Shown one piece after another: positions 24,658 through 33,833 of a stretch of 64,000 nt of DNA (position 1 is its first letter; every line of letters starts with the position of its first letter). The translations under genes were made by a program, and so were the position numbers. The stretch is taken from contig NZ_CP109055.1 of the NCBI RefSeq assembly GCF_035975855.1, positions 8,804,001 through 8,868,000 of the forward strand, in the 5' to 3' direction. Below the pieces are notes generated by a model. It searched no databases and was not told the origin of the DNA. It saw only the letters and a list, made by a program, of their open reading frames with translations. The DNA comes from Streptomyces sp. NBC_01304. Lineage in GTDB: Bacteria > Actinomycetota > Actinomycetes > Streptomycetales > Streptomycetaceae.

Positions 24658-25886
24658 TGCAGCACCGCCCGATCGACGAACCCCTGCGGCCGCACCCGGT
24701 GGAGGACGCCTCCTCCTGGGCCGCCGTGAGCCCTGAACCTACGCGGGTAGACCCCGCCGTCCTCGGCGCGCTGCTCGACCGGCACGGCTGGCGGCGGCGC
24801 GGCGGCGCGGCCGGGCGCTATGCGCGCTGGACGCCGCCCGGCGGGGCGATCGGCACCAGCCTGCTGGTGCCGGAGAGCCGCGCCTTCCCCGACAGCGACG
24901 ACCTGCTCGGCGAGGCGCTGCTCGCCCTGTCCCGCAGTGCGGCGCCGTCCGCGCGCGAGGTGTTGGTGGGCCTCGCCGTGCCCAGCGACGAGATCCGCTG
25001 GGAGCGCGATGTGCCGCAGGGGCCCGCGGGGGCGGCGGCGTGGACCGTGGAGGAACAGCTGCGCTCCGCCGTACGTCAGATGCTGCTCGCCGGGGCGCTC
25101 GCGGTGCGCGGGCGGGCCGGGTACTACGGGGCACGGCATCGGCGTCCCGCCGCGGCGGCCCTGGCGAACGTGCTGGTGGGCCCCGCGCCGAACGGGCGGC
25201 ATCTGACCGCCTTCGTGCCGGTGGAGGGCGGGCGGCCGCTGGTGGTGCGGCTCTCGCAGGCGCTGTACGCGGCCCGGGAGGCGGTCGACTACCAGCGGGC
25301 GACCGGCGGGATGGACGCCTTCGACTCGGCGGTCGAGGCGGGGGTGAGCCATGAGCTGATCGAGGCCCTTGTCGCCCTGGTGCGCGGGACCGAGGGGGCC
25401 CGCGTCGAGGTGGCCTGGGCGCCGGCGGCGGGGGTGCCCGAGGGGTGTGCGCCGCGGCCCGAGGTGGTCGAGTTCTCGGCGGGCGACCTTGCGGTGCTGC
25501 GCGAGGCGAGCGCGCGCTACCGGCACTCGGAGCCCTCGATGCCGGTACGGCTGACCGGAACCGTGGTGCGGATGCGCCGGCAGGGGCCGCGGGGGAGCGG
25601 GGCGGTGCGGATGCGGGTCATCGCCGGGGCGGATGTGCCGCACGTACGGATGACCCTCGACGAGGAGGCGTACCGGATAGCGGGCAGTGCGCATCTGGTC
25701 GGGCTGCCGATCCGGGTGTACGGGCGCTTGGAGAGCAGGGGCGGGTTCCGGCGGCTGACGGGGGCGTCCGAGGTGATGCCGGTGCAGGTGGACGAGGCGG
25801 AGCGGGACCGGATGATGAAGTCGTTGCAGGACAACCTGGACTTCTTCGAGGAGGCCTGCAGCGGGGAGGACGGGAGCTGCGAGTAG
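24657..25886 (+). CDS. Unknown 409-aa protein coupled to the DUF4365-like gene
   Basis: No family is recognised. The N-terminal third has an Arg/Gly-rich segment (LLDRHGWRRRGGAAGRYARW), the centre is helical, and the C-terminus (about 285-385) has a beta-rich stretch, PVRLTGTVVRMRRQG to RIAGSAHLVGLPIRVYGRL, that looks like an OB-type nucleic-acid-binding barrel. It ends in an acidic helix. The start ATG 24657 shares one base with the preceding stop. Coupling to a nuclease-like protein suggests a joint function. The OB reading is an impression only. Confidence 0.75.
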   Translation: MQHRPIDEPLRPHPVEDASSWAAVSPEPTRVDPAVLGALLDRHGWRRRGGAAGRYARWTPPGGAIGTSLLVPESRAFPDSDDLLGEALLALSRSAAPSAREVLVGLAVPSDEIRWERDVPQGPAGAAAWTVEEQLRSAVRQMLLAGALAVRGRAGYYGARHRRPAAAALANVLVGPAPNGRHLTAFVPVEGGRPLVVRLSQALYAAREAVDYQRATGGMDAFDSAVEAGVSHELIEALVALVRGTEGARVEVAWAPAAGVPEGCAPRPEVVEFSAGDLAVLREASARYRHSEPSMPVRLTGTVVRMRRQGPRGSGAVRMRVIAGADVPHVRMTLDEEAYRIAGSAHLVGLPIRVYGRLESRGGFRRLTGASEVMPVQVDEAERDRMMKSLQDNLDFFEEACSGEDGSCE

Positions 25887-25989
25887 GGCCCCGGTTAACC
25901 GTTTCGCGAACGGCGTGGTCGGCTCGGTACGATTCCTCCTGCGTGCGCACGTGTGAGGCGACGCATTCACCTTCAGGCAGGAGAGACCG

Positions 25990-27972
25990 GTGTCAGACGT
26001 CCGTGTGATCATCCATCGCGATTCCGAGCGGGAAGAGCGCGTGGTGACGACGGGGACTACGGCAGCCGAGCTCTTCGCCGGCGAGCGCACCATCGTCGCC
26101 GCGCGCATCGCGGGCGAGCTGAAGGACCTCGCGTACGAGGTGCGGGACGGCGAGGAGGTGGAGCCCGTCGAGATTTCGTCGGAAGACGGTCTCAACATCC
26201 TGCGCCACTCCACCGCGCATGTGATGGCGCAGGCCGTGCAGGAGCTGTTCCCCGAGGCGAAGCTGGGCATCGGCCCGCCGGTGCGGGACGGGTTCTACTA
26301 CGACTTCGACGTCGAGAAGCCCTTCACCCCGGAGGACCTCAAGGCCGTCGAGAAGAAGATGCAGGAGATCCAGAAGCGCGGGCAGCGCTTCTCGCGCCGT
26401 GTCACCACCGACGACGACGCCCGGGTCGAGCTGGCCGACGAGCCGTACAAGCTGGAGCTCATCGGCCTCAAGGGCAACGCCGCCCAGGCCGCCGACGGCG
26501 CGGACGCGGAGGTCGGCGCCGGCGAGCTGACCATCTACGACAACCTCGACGCCAAGACCGGCGAACTGTGCTGGAAGGACCTCTGCCGAGGCCCGCACCT
26601 GCCCACCACCCGGAACATCCCGGCGTTCAAGCTGATGCGCTCGGGCGGCGCGTACTGGCGCGGCAGCGAGAAGAACCCCATGCTGCAGCGCATCTACGGC
26701 ACCGCCTGGCCGACCAAGGAGGAGCTCAAGGCGCACCTCGAGTTCCTGGTCGAGGCCGAGAAGCGCGACCACCGCAAGCTCGGTGCCGAGCTCGACCTGT
26801 TCTCCATTCCGGAGGAGCTGGGCTCGGGTCTCGCGGTCTTCCACCCCAAGGGCGGCATCGTCCGGCGGGAGATGGAGGCGTACTCGCGCCAGAAGCACGA
26901 GGACGCGGACTACGAGTTCGTGAACACCCCGCACATCACGAAGGAAGAGCTCTTCGTGACCTCGGGGCACCTGCCGCACTACGGCGAGGGCATGTTCCCT
27001 CCCCTGGAGTTCGACGGGCAGAACTACCGCCTCAAGGCGATGAACTGCCCCATGCACAACCTGATCTTCAAGGCGCGCGGCCGCTCCTACCGTGAACTGC
27101 CGCTGCGGCTCTTCGAGTTCGGCACGGTGTACCGGTACGAGAAGTCGGGCGTGGTGCACGGTCTGACCCGGGCCCGCGGCTTCACCCAGGACGACTCGCA
27201 CATCTACTGCACCAAGGAGCAGATGCCGCAGGAGCTCGACTCGCTCCTGACCTTCGTGCTCGACCTGCTGCGCGACTACGGCCTGGACGACTTCGAGCTG
27301 GAGCTGTCCACCCGCGACCCGGAGTCGGACAAGTTCATCGGCTCCGACGAGGTCTGGGAGGAGGCCACCGAGGCGCTGCGCCAGGCGGCCGAGAAGCAGA
27401 ACCTTCCGCTGGTGCCGGACCCGGGCGGCGCCGCGTTCTACGGGCCGAAGATCTCGGTGCAGGCCAAGGACGCGATCGGGCGGTCCTGGCAGATGTCGAC
27501 CATCCAGGTCGACTTCAACCAGCCCGAGCGGTTCGGCCTGGAGTACACCGCGTCGGACGGCTCCAAGCAGCAGCCGGTCATGATCCACCGTGCGCTCTTC
27601 GGTTCCATCGAGCGCTTCTTCGCGGTGCTGCTCGAGCACTACGCGGGCGCCTTCCCGGCCTGGCTCGCCCCCGTGCAGGCCACCGGCATCCCGATCGGTG
27701 ACGCGCACATCCCCTACCTGCAGGAGTTCGCCGCCAAGGCGAAGAAGCAGGGCCTGCGGGTCGAGGTGGACGCCTCCTCGGACCGTATGCAGAAGAAGAT
27801 CCGGAACGCGCAGAAGCAGAAGGTGCCGTTCATGATCATCGCGGGCGACGAGGACATGGCGGCCGGCGCCGTCTCCTTCCGCTACCGCGACGGTTCGCAG
27901 GAGAACGGCATTCCGGTCGACGACGCCCTCGCGAAGATCGCGAAGGTCGTCGAGGACCGCGCTCAGGTCTGA
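25990..27972 (+). CDS. thrS: Threonyl-tRNA synthetase
   Basis: This 660-residue class II synthetase joins threonine to tRNA-Thr. Domains in order: TGS (about 1-65), editing domain with [21 protein letters not shown], the catalytic core, and the C-terminal anticodon-binding domain (from about 560). The zinc ligands of the ThrRS active site are present: the Cys in [10 protein letters not shown], the His in [13 protein letters not shown] and the His in [18 protein letters not shown] 25990 has a GGAGAG upstream. A hairpin follows the stop. It begins a block conserved with mycobacteria. Confidence 0.98.
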   Translation: MSDVRVIIHRDSEREERVVTTGTTAAELFAGERTIVAARIAGELKDLAYEVRDGEEVEPVEISSEDGLNILRHSTAHVMAQAVQELFPEAKLGIGPPVRDGFYYDFDVEKPFTPEDLKAVEKKMQEIQKRGQRFSRRVTTDDDARVELADEPYKLELIGLKGNAAQAADGADAEVGAGELTIYDNLDAKTGELCWKDLCRGPHLPTTRNIPAFKLMRSGGAYWRGSEKNPMLQRIYGTAWPTKEELKAHLEFLVEAEKRDHRKLGAELDLFSIPEELGSGLAVFHPKGGIVRREMEAYSRQKHEDADYEFVNTPHITKEELFVTSGHLPHYGEGMFPPLEFDGQNYRLKAMNCPMHNLIFKARGRSYRELPLRLFEFGTVYRYEKSGVVHGLTRARGFTQDDSHIYCTKEQMPQELDSLLTFVLDLLRDYGLDDFELELSTRDPESDKFIGSDEVWEEATEALRQAAEKQNLPLVPDPGGAAFYGPKISVQAKDAIGRSWQMSTIQVDFNQPERFGLEYTASDGSKQQPVMIHRALFGSIERFFAVLLEHYAGAFPAWLAPVQATGIPIGDAHIPYLQEFAAKAKKQGLRVEVDASSDRMQKKIRNAQKQKVPFMIIAGDEDMAAGAVSFRYRDGSQENGIPVDDALAKIAKVVEDRAQV

Positions 27973-27989
27973 GCGAATTCGTAAGCACT

Positions 27990-28017
27990 GGCCCCCGAGG
28001 TGTTCACCTCGGGGGCC
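27990..28017 (+). terminator. Hairpin terminator after thrS
   Basis: A 13-bp stem (27990-28002 with 28005-28017) is followed by TTT. It lies 17 bp after the thrS stop and just before the HIT gene. Confidence 0.8.
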
Positions 28018-28045
28018 TTTGCATGGTCGGGCGAGGTGAAGTCAT

Positions 28046-28606
28046 ATGCTGCTCAACATGACGATTGAGCCGGAGCAGCAGATCGGAGTGGGGACGCAGG
28101 ACGCGTTCCAGCGCCTGTGGACCCCGCACCGGATGGCGTACATCCAAGGGGAGAACAAGCCCAGCGGTCCCGGGGCCGACGACGGCTGTCCCTTCTGCTC
28201 CATCCCGGCCATGTCCGACGAGGACGGCCTGGTCATCGCGCGCGGGCAGCACGTGTACGCGGTGCTCAACCTGTACCCGTACAACGGCGGCCACCTGATG
28301 GTCGTGCCCTACCGCCATGTCGCGGACTACACCGAGCTGACCGGCCCCGAGACCATTGAGCTCGGCGAGCTCACCAAGCAGGCGATGTCCGCGCTGCGGA
28401 CGGCGTCCGGCGCCCACGGCTTCAACATCGGCATGAACCAGGGCACGGTGGCCGGCGCCGGCATCGCCGCGCATCTGCACCAGCACATCGTGCCGCGCTG
28501 GGGCGGCGACACCAACTTCATGCCGGTCGTCGGCCACACCAAGGTGCTGCCCCAACTCCTCGCGGACACCCGCAAGATGCTGGCGGACGCCTGGCCGGTG
28601 GCGTAG
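28046..28606 (+). CDS. HIT-family Ap4A phosphorylase-like protein
   Basis: The 186-residue protein has GCPFCSIPAM (zinc-binding-type cysteines), the core LNLYPYNGGHLMVVPYRH, and the histidine triad HLHQHIV with nucleophilic central His. By position next to pgsA-patA-pimA it corresponds to mycobacterial Rv2613c, whose product cleaves diadenosine tetraphosphate by phosphorolysis. The initiating ATG 28046 is preceded by AGGTGAAG. It converges on the membrane protein gene, with a dispersed repeat between them. Confidence 0.92.
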   Translation: MLLNMTIEPEQQIGVGTQDAFQRLWTPHRMAYIQGENKPSGPGADDGCPFCSIPAMSDEDGLVIARGQHVYAVLNLYPYNGGHLMVVPYRHVADYTELTGPETIELGELTKQAMSALRTASGAHGFNIGMNQGTVAGAGIAAHLHQHIVPRWGGDTNFMPVVGHTKVLPQLLADTRKMLADAWPVA

Positions 28607-28631
28607 CTCCTGATCGGGCCCGCTGAGGGGA

Positions 28632-28684
28632 GCGCCCCGCAGGGGCGCGGGGAACTGCGCGCCCAGCCCCCACCGGCCTGCAGA
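28632..28684 (+). repeat. Dispersed Streptomyces intergenic repeat, family 2, copy A
   Basis: This GC-rich unit starts with a 7-bp stem, GCGCCCC/GGGGCGC, with loop GCA (28632-28648), and matches the reverse complement of 59423-59487 with few differences. It lies between two convergent genes and may terminate both. Confidence 0.82.
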
Positions 28685-28756
28685 TGACGCACTACGAGCC
28701 GGCGCCGCACCAGCCTGCCTGCGCCTGCAGAGGACACCTGCCGGCCTGCGCAGCAA

Positions 28757-30424
28757 CTACGCGTCGTAGACGTCCGCCTTCCTCGGCGTGGGGTCCTGCA
28801 CCAGACCGCTGAGGATGAGCGAGCGGTTGCCGAACTTGGCGGTGTCCACGCCGTTCTCCTCGAGCACCTTCATGGCCGAGGCGTGCACCACGCGCAGGAC
28901 CGGAGTGGCCGCGCGCAGCGCGTCGTCCGCCATGAAGCGGTGCCGCCACGGCTTGTCGGCCCACGCGTGCCGCAGCCCGAACGGCTCGGGCAGCACCAGC
29001 TTGCCGCCCAGGAAGTCCAGGATCGGCGGATACCAGGTGAAGGGCGCGCGGGCCGCGAGGCGCACCACGTCCTGCGCCTCGATCAGCGGCAGCTTGGCCT
29101 CGCGGGTCTCCCAGAACTTGATGGTCTTGGGGACCTCCTTGACCTTGGGCTTGGGCTTGGTCGTGAACAGCGGGTTCACCGGACCCAGCGCATGGCCGGT
29201 GACCTCGATGCGCAGGGTGTGGTGCAGCACCGTGACCGTGATCAGCATCGTGATGATCAACTGGCCGTCCCAGAGCCGGAACTGCACGCCCAGGTAGTGC
29301 CGGTCGCCGCTGCCGAACTGCTGCTCGTTGCAGATGCGCTGTATCTCGTGGCCCTTGATCTGGAAGGACTCCACGTCGGCGCCCTTGGGGCGGGCGACCT
29401 CCTTCGCGTTCTCCCCCACGGGGGAGACCACCCAGTGGCGTATGGAAGGCGTGGGGAAGCCGCCGGTGTGCAGCGGGCCGCGCTCCAGCATGCGGAGCTG
29501 GTCGTGCACCGCGCGTATGACGTCCCAGCTGCGGAACGGGTGGATCTCCGCCATGCCCTCGCGCGGCTCCAGGTCCTCGGCCAGCTGCCAGCTGCCCCAG
29601 CGGGTGCCCATGCCCAATATGCCCTTGGGCCCCGCGTAGAACACGGAGTTGGACTGCTGCTCGGCGGTGAGCCGGGCCAGGCCCTGGCGCAGCCGCTCGG
29701 CCGCCGTCTCGCCGGGGCTGCCGGGCACGGCCTCCGGGATCTTCGCGCCGATGCCACCACCGGCGAGGAGGCTGTCCCAACGGGCCCGCAGATCCTTGGC
29801 GGTGCGCTCGCAGATCTCCTTGGCGATGAACCAGCCGATGATCGGGGCCAGGAACATCGCTCGCAGATAGATCCCGAGCAGCCCCCGGACCGGAAGTTTG
29901 ATCAACAGCACGACGCCCACGCCGATCGCGGCGACCACGACCGCCGTGATCAGCGCCTGCTGCCGCTTGTCCTTCATGTCGCCTATCCAGCGCCTGGCCT
30001 GGAAGACGAGCAGCCAGAACAGCAGGCCCGGCAGGAACAGCACGCCGAACACCCCGGTCACCAGGGTCAGCCGGGTGTCGCGCTCCTTGCGGATGCGGGT
30101 GGCGGCCAGACAGTGCTCGACGACGGCCTGCGGTTCGGTGCCGAAGGACTGGATCAGCGGCTTGCGGGCCCCGCCGAGCATCCGCACCTGCACGGACCGC
30201 GAGAAGGCCTCGCCCAGGTCGGGCTTGAAGAGCGACAACTTGCCCTTCTTCACCTCGGACTTGTGCCACTCGCTGTTGGCCTTGAGTATCTCGTCGATGT
30301 CGCTGTCCCGGTACGCGGCCGAGGCCAGGGCATGCGTCGCCGCCGTCTCGCCCGCGCCGCCGGAGAGCGGCACCTGCGCCCCGGGCCTGAAATCGAAGAC
30401 ATCGTCCGCCACTGCTGCCCCCAT
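28757..30424 (-). CDS. Unknown membrane protein, 555 aa
   Basis: A polar N-terminal region (about 1-95) is followed by hydrophobic segments near 110-130 (GVFGVLFLPGLLFWLLVFQA), 145-165 (ALITAVVVAAIGVGVVLLI) and 172-188. A large soluble part follows, with another hydrophobic stretch (LIITMLITVTVLHHTLRIEV). The C-terminal half contains WYPPILDFLGGKLVLPEPF and ends with a helix. I recognise no family. ATG 30424 is the best start; there is no clear Shine-Dalgarno. It interrupts the thrS-to-pgsA order found in mycobacteria. Confidence 0.8.
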   Translation of the reverse strand: MGAAVADDVFDFRPGAQVPLSGGAGETAATHALASAAYRDSDIDEILKANSEWHKSEVKKGKLSLFKPDLGEAFSRSVQVRMLGGARKPLIQSFGTEPQAVVEHCLAATRIRKERDTRLTLVTGVFGVLFLPGLLFWLLVFQARRWIGDMKDKRQQALITAVVVAAIGVGVVLLIKLPVRGLLGIYLRAMFLAPIIGWFIAKEICERTAKDLRARWDSLLAGGGIGAKIPEAVPGSPGETAAERLRQGLARLTAEQQSNSVFYAGPKGILGMGTRWGSWQLAEDLEPREGMAEIHPFRSWDVIRAVHDQLRMLERGPLHTGGFPTPSIRHWVVSPVGENAKEVARPKGADVESFQIKGHEIQRICNEQQFGSGDRHYLGVQFRLWDGQLIITMLITVTVLHHTLRIEVTGHALGPVNPLFTTKPKPKVKEVPKTIKFWETREAKLPLIEAQDVVRLAARAPFTWYPPILDFLGGKLVLPEPFGLRHAWADKPWRHRFMADDALRAATPVLRVVHASAMKVLEENGVDTAKFGNRSLILSGLVQDPTPRKADVYDA

Positions 30425-30548
30425 CGCCGCAACGCCGCTGCAGCGGCCTTTCCCGACTTCCTTACCCGGCAGACCTCTTGGCCGCACCAGGCTGCAGATC
30501 ATCAAATGTATCCGGGCCCACTGACATGCTTCAGCCGCATGACGGAAT

Positions 30549-30580
30549 GCCGCCCGCCCGGCACGGGCCGGGCGGGCGGC
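30549..30580. terminator. GC-rich hairpin in the gap between EF-G2 and the 555-aa gene
   Basis: GCCGCCCGCCCGG pairs with its complement around about 30565 to give a very stable stem (about 14 bp, 30549-30580). It lies in the direction of EF-G2 transcription about 90 bp past its end, after the nearer hairpin at 30626-30665. Confidence 0.55.
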
Positions 30581-30625
30581 GGGTCGCCCCGGAGCGGGGC
30601 TTCTTGGCCCGATCAGCGCCCCATC

Positions 30626-30665
30626 GGCAGCCGATCGGCGTCGGATCGACGCCTCATCGGCTGCC
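30626..30665 (-). terminator. Hairpin terminator after EF-G2
   Basis: GGCAGCCGAT (30626-30635) pairs with ATCGGCTGCC (30656-30665), and inside it GGCGTCG (30637-30643) pairs with CGACGCC (30647-30653). The two-part stem sits just downstream of the EF-G2 stop. Confidence 0.8.
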
Positions 30666-30669
30666 TCAA

Positions 30670-32877
30670 CTAGCCGTGCTTCTCCGCCTCTTCGCGGATC
30701 CTCGACGCCAACTGCGCGGGCATGGGCTCATGACGTGCGTACGCCCGGCTGAACCGTCCCGTGCCGTGCGACAGCGAGCGAAGATCCACCGCGTACCGGC
30801 CGATCTCGATCTCCGGAACCTCGGCCCGCACCAGCGTGCGCCCGCCCGGCGACTGCTCGGTGCCGACCACCCGGCCGCGCCGGCCGGACAGATCGCTCAT
30901 CACCGAACCGACGTAGTCGTCGCCGACCAGGACCTGCAATTCGGCGACCGGCTCCAGCAGATGGATCGTCGCCTCCGCCGCCGCCTCCCGCAGCGCGAGC
31001 GCGCCCGCCGTCTGGAACGCGGCGTCCGACGAGTCGACGGAGTGCGCCTTCCCGTCGAGCAGCGTGATCCGTACGTCGACTATGGGATTGCCCGCCGCGA
31101 CACCGCGCGCGGCCTGGGCGCGTACCCCCTTCTCGACCGACGGGATGAACTGCCGCGGCACCGCGCCGCCGATGACCTTGTCGACGAACTCGATGCCGGA
31201 CCCGCCGGGCAGCGGCTCCACCTCGATCTCGCAGATCGCGTACTGGCCGTGGCCGCCGGACTGCTTCACATGCCGGCCGCGTCCACCCGCCTTCGCGCTG
31301 AACGTCTCCCGCAGGGAGACCCTGTGCGGCACGACGTCCACCTGGACCCCGTACCGGCTGCGCAGCCGCTCCAGGGCGACGTCCGCATGGGCCTCGCCCA
31401 GGCACCACAGGACGACCTGGTGCGTGTCCTGGTTCTGTTCCAGGCGCATCGTCGGATCCTCGGCGACCAGCCGGGACAGGCCCTGCGAGAGCTTGTCCTC
31501 GTCCGGCTTGCTGTGCGCCTGGATGGCGAGCGGGAGGAGCGGATCCGGCATGCTCCAGGGCTCCATCAGGAGCGGGTCGTCCTTGGCCGAGAGCGTGTCG
31601 CCCGTCTCCGCGCGGCTGAGCTTGGCCACACAGGCGAGGTCTCCCGCGATGACCTGCGTGAGGGCGCGCTGCTGCTTGCCGAACGGGGAGGACAGCGCGC
31701 CGATGCGCTCGTCGACGTCGTGGTCCTCGTGCCCGCGGTCGGCGAGCCCGTGCCCCGAGACGTGCACCGTCTCGTCCGGGTGCAGGGTGCCGGAGAAGAC
31801 GCGTACCAGCGAGACCCGGCCCACGTACGGGTCGGAGGACGTCTTGACGACCTCCGCGACCAGCGGGCCCTGCGGATCGCAGCCGACGCCCGGCCGCGGC
31901 TTGCCCTGCGGCGTGGTGACCGTCGGCGCCTCCCGCTCGAGCGGCGTCGGGAACCCGCCGATGATCAGCTCGAGGAGCTCGACGGTGCCCAGGCCCTGCT
32001 TGGCGCCCTCGGCGGCGGGTGCGGCGGCGAGCACCGGGTGGAAGATGCCACGTGCGACGGCCCGCTCCAGGTCCTCGACGAGCGTGCTGAAGTCGATCTC
32101 CTCGCCGCCCAGATAGCGGTCCATGAGGGACTCGTCCTCGCTCTCCGCGATGATCCCCTCGATCAGCCGGTTGCGTGCCTCCTCGATCAGCGGCAGCTGG
32201 TCCTCGCCCGGCTCGGACGCCTTCCGCTCGCCCGACGAGTAGTCGTACACCCGCTGGGAGAGCAGTCCCATGAGCCCCGACACGGGCGCGTGCCCGTCGG
32301 GCCCCTGCTCGCCGTGCAGCGGCAGATACAGCGGCAGTACGGCGTCCGGGTCGTCGCCCCCGAAGGCCTCGGCGCAGGTCCGCGTCATCTGGTCGAAGTC
32401 GGCCCGGGCCGCTTCGAGATGGGTGATGACGATGGCCCGCGGCATCCCGACCGCCGCGCACTCGTCCCACACCATGCGGGTCGCCCCGCCGATGCCCTCG
32501 GCGCGCTCCGCGGCCGAGACGACGAAAAGGGCCGCGTCCGCGGCTCGCAGACCGGCCCTCAACTCCCCGACGAAATCGGCGTATCCGGGAGTGTCCAGAA
32601 TATTGATCTTGATGCCGTCCCACTCGACGGGGACGAGGGACAGCTGGACCGAGCGTTGCTGGCGATGCTCGATCTCGTCGTAGTCGGAGACGGTGCCGCC
32701 GTCCTCCACGCGGCCCGCCCGGTTCACCGCCCCCGCGGTCAGTGCGAGGGCCTCCACCAAGGTCGTCTTGCCCGATCCGGAGTGGCCGACCAGCACCACA
32801 TTCCGTACGGACTGCGGATGGTCGGCCGTAGCTGCCCTGCCGGCGGCTCCGGGATGTGCACCTGCCTTGTCGCCCAT
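30670..32877 (-). CDS. Elongation factor G-like protein EF-G2
   Basis: The 735-residue protein has all five EF-G domains in order, starting with a GTPase domain. The P-loop GHSGSGKTT (31-39) and DTPGYADF (95-102) are intact. The switch I motif RGIT is replaced by QRSVQLS (74-80), and NKxD, which gives guanine specificity, is replaced by THLE (152-155). Such EF-G2 paralogues occur in actinobacteria; a mycobacterial one was reported to bind nucleotides without supporting normal translocation. The start ATG 32877 gives the full N-terminus. It is divergent from pgsA. Role uncertain; ordinary translocation is unlikely. Confidence 0.92.
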   Translation of the reverse strand: MGDKAGAHPGAAGRAATADHPQSVRNVVLVGHSGSGKTTLVEALALTAGAVNRAGRVEDGGTVSDYDEIEHRQQRSVQLSLVPVEWDGIKINILDTPGYADFVGELRAGLRAADAALFVVSAAERAEGIGGATRMVWDECAAVGMPRAIVITHLEAARADFDQMTRTCAEAFGGDDPDAVLPLYLPLHGEQGPDGHAPVSGLMGLLSQRVYDYSSGERKASEPGEDQLPLIEEARNRLIEGIIAESEDESLMDRYLGGEEIDFSTLVEDLERAVARGIFHPVLAAAPAAEGAKQGLGTVELLELIIGGFPTPLEREAPTVTTPQGKPRPGVGCDPQGPLVAEVVKTSSDPYVGRVSLVRVFSGTLHPDETVHVSGHGLADRGHEDHDVDERIGALSSPFGKQQRALTQVIAGDLACVAKLSRAETGDTLSAKDDPLLMEPWSMPDPLLPLAIQAHSKPDEDKLSQGLSRLVAEDPTMRLEQNQDTHQVVLWCLGEAHADVALERLRSRYGVQVDVVPHRVSLRETFSAKAGGRGRHVKQSGGHGQYAICEIEVEPLPGGSGIEFVDKVIGGAVPRQFIPSVEKGVRAQAARGVAAGNPIVDVRITLLDGKAHSVDSSDAAFQTAGALALREAAAEATIHLLEPVAELQVLVGDDYVGSVMSDLSGRRGRVVGTEQSPGGRTLVRAEVPEIEIGRYAVDLRSLSHGTGRFSRAYARHEPMPAQLASRIREEAEKHG

Positions 32878-33173
32878 TCTGTGCCTCCCGATGGGATGAC
32901 TCCCGATTTCGTTGCACGGTGAGGTGAGAGGGCGCGGACACGCGAGAATCCGCGTGTGGTGGCGGCTCCGGCGACGCCCGCGGTGCTTTCGAGCTTTCCA
33001 CTCGCGTCACGGTGCGTCCATACGTCGTACGCGATCGCACGCGGCGGGGGATCCTGGCGTGCGCTGCGGGGGCTCGCGAGGTGGAGTGCGCCGGTCCGTG
33101 ACTACGATGGGCCAGCCGGTGGCCGAAGGGGCCGCACGGCACGCCACCCCCCTTGGGAAGAGGCTCGAAGGCC
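32878..33173. promoter_or_regulatory. Divergent promoter region of EF-G2 and pgsA
   Basis: The 296-bp gap has no coding signal. TACGAT (33103-33108) could be a -10 element for pgsA, but no good -35 was seen. Several short GC-rich inverted repeats occur without a clear operator. Confidence 0.35.
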
Positions 33174-33833
33174 ATGCTGAACAAGTACGCGCGTGCATTC
33201 TTCACGCGTGTCCTCACACCGTTCGCCGCGTTCCTGCTCCGACGCGGGGTCAGCCCCGACGCGGTCACGCTGATCGGCACGGCCGGTGTGATGGCGGGTG
33301 CACTGGTCTTCTTCCCCAGGGGAGAGTTCTTCTGGGGCACGATCGTCATCACGCTCTTCGTCTTCTCCGACCTCGTCGACGGGAACATGGCGCGACAGGC
33401 CGGGATCTCCAGCCGCTGGGGCGCCTTCCTGGACTCGACGCTCGACCGGGTCGCGGACGGCGCGATCTTCGGCGGCTTCGCGCTCTGGTACGCGGGCCAG
33501 GGCGACGACAACATCCTTTGTGCGGTCGCGATCTTCTGTCTGGCCAGCGGCCAGGTGGTCTCCTACACCAAGGCGCGCGGCGAGGCCATCGGCCTGCCCG
33601 TCGCGGTCAACGGCCTGGTGGAGCGCGCCGAGCGGCTGGTGATCTCGCTGGTCGCCGCGGGCCTCGCGGGGCTGCACAAGTTCGGGGTACCCGGTATCGA
33701 CGTACTGTTGCCGATCGCGCTGTGGATCGTGGCCGTGGGCAGCCTGGTGACGCTGGCCCAGCGTGTGGTGACCGTGCGCAGGGAGTCCGCGGAGGCCGAC
33801 GCCGCCGCGGCACAGGGGAGTGAAGCGGTGTGA
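33174..33833 (+). CDS. pgsA: CDP-alcohol phosphatidyltransferase, phosphatidylinositol (phosphate) synthase
   Basis: The 219-residue membrane enzyme has the CDP-alcohol motif DLVDGNMARQAG...GAFLDSTLDR (Asp, Asp-Gly, Ala-Arg, Gly, Asp, Asp), about residues 65-92, and several transmembrane helices. The following PatA and PimA genes, coupled by GTGA overlaps, show that it makes phosphatidylinositol phosphate from CDP-diacylglycerol and inositol phosphate, rather than phosphatidylglycerol phosphate. ATG 33174 follows CGAAGG. The assignment to inositol is inferred from context. Confidence 0.92.
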   Translation: MLNKYARAFFTRVLTPFAAFLLRRGVSPDAVTLIGTAGVMAGALVFFPRGEFFWGTIVITLFVFSDLVDGNMARQAGISSRWGAFLDSTLDRVADGAIFGGFALWYAGQGDDNILCAVAIFCLASGQVVSYTKARGEAIGLPVAVNGLVERAERLVISLVAAGLAGLHKFGVPGIDVLLPIALWIVAVGSLVTLAQRVVTVRRESAEADAAAAQGSEAV

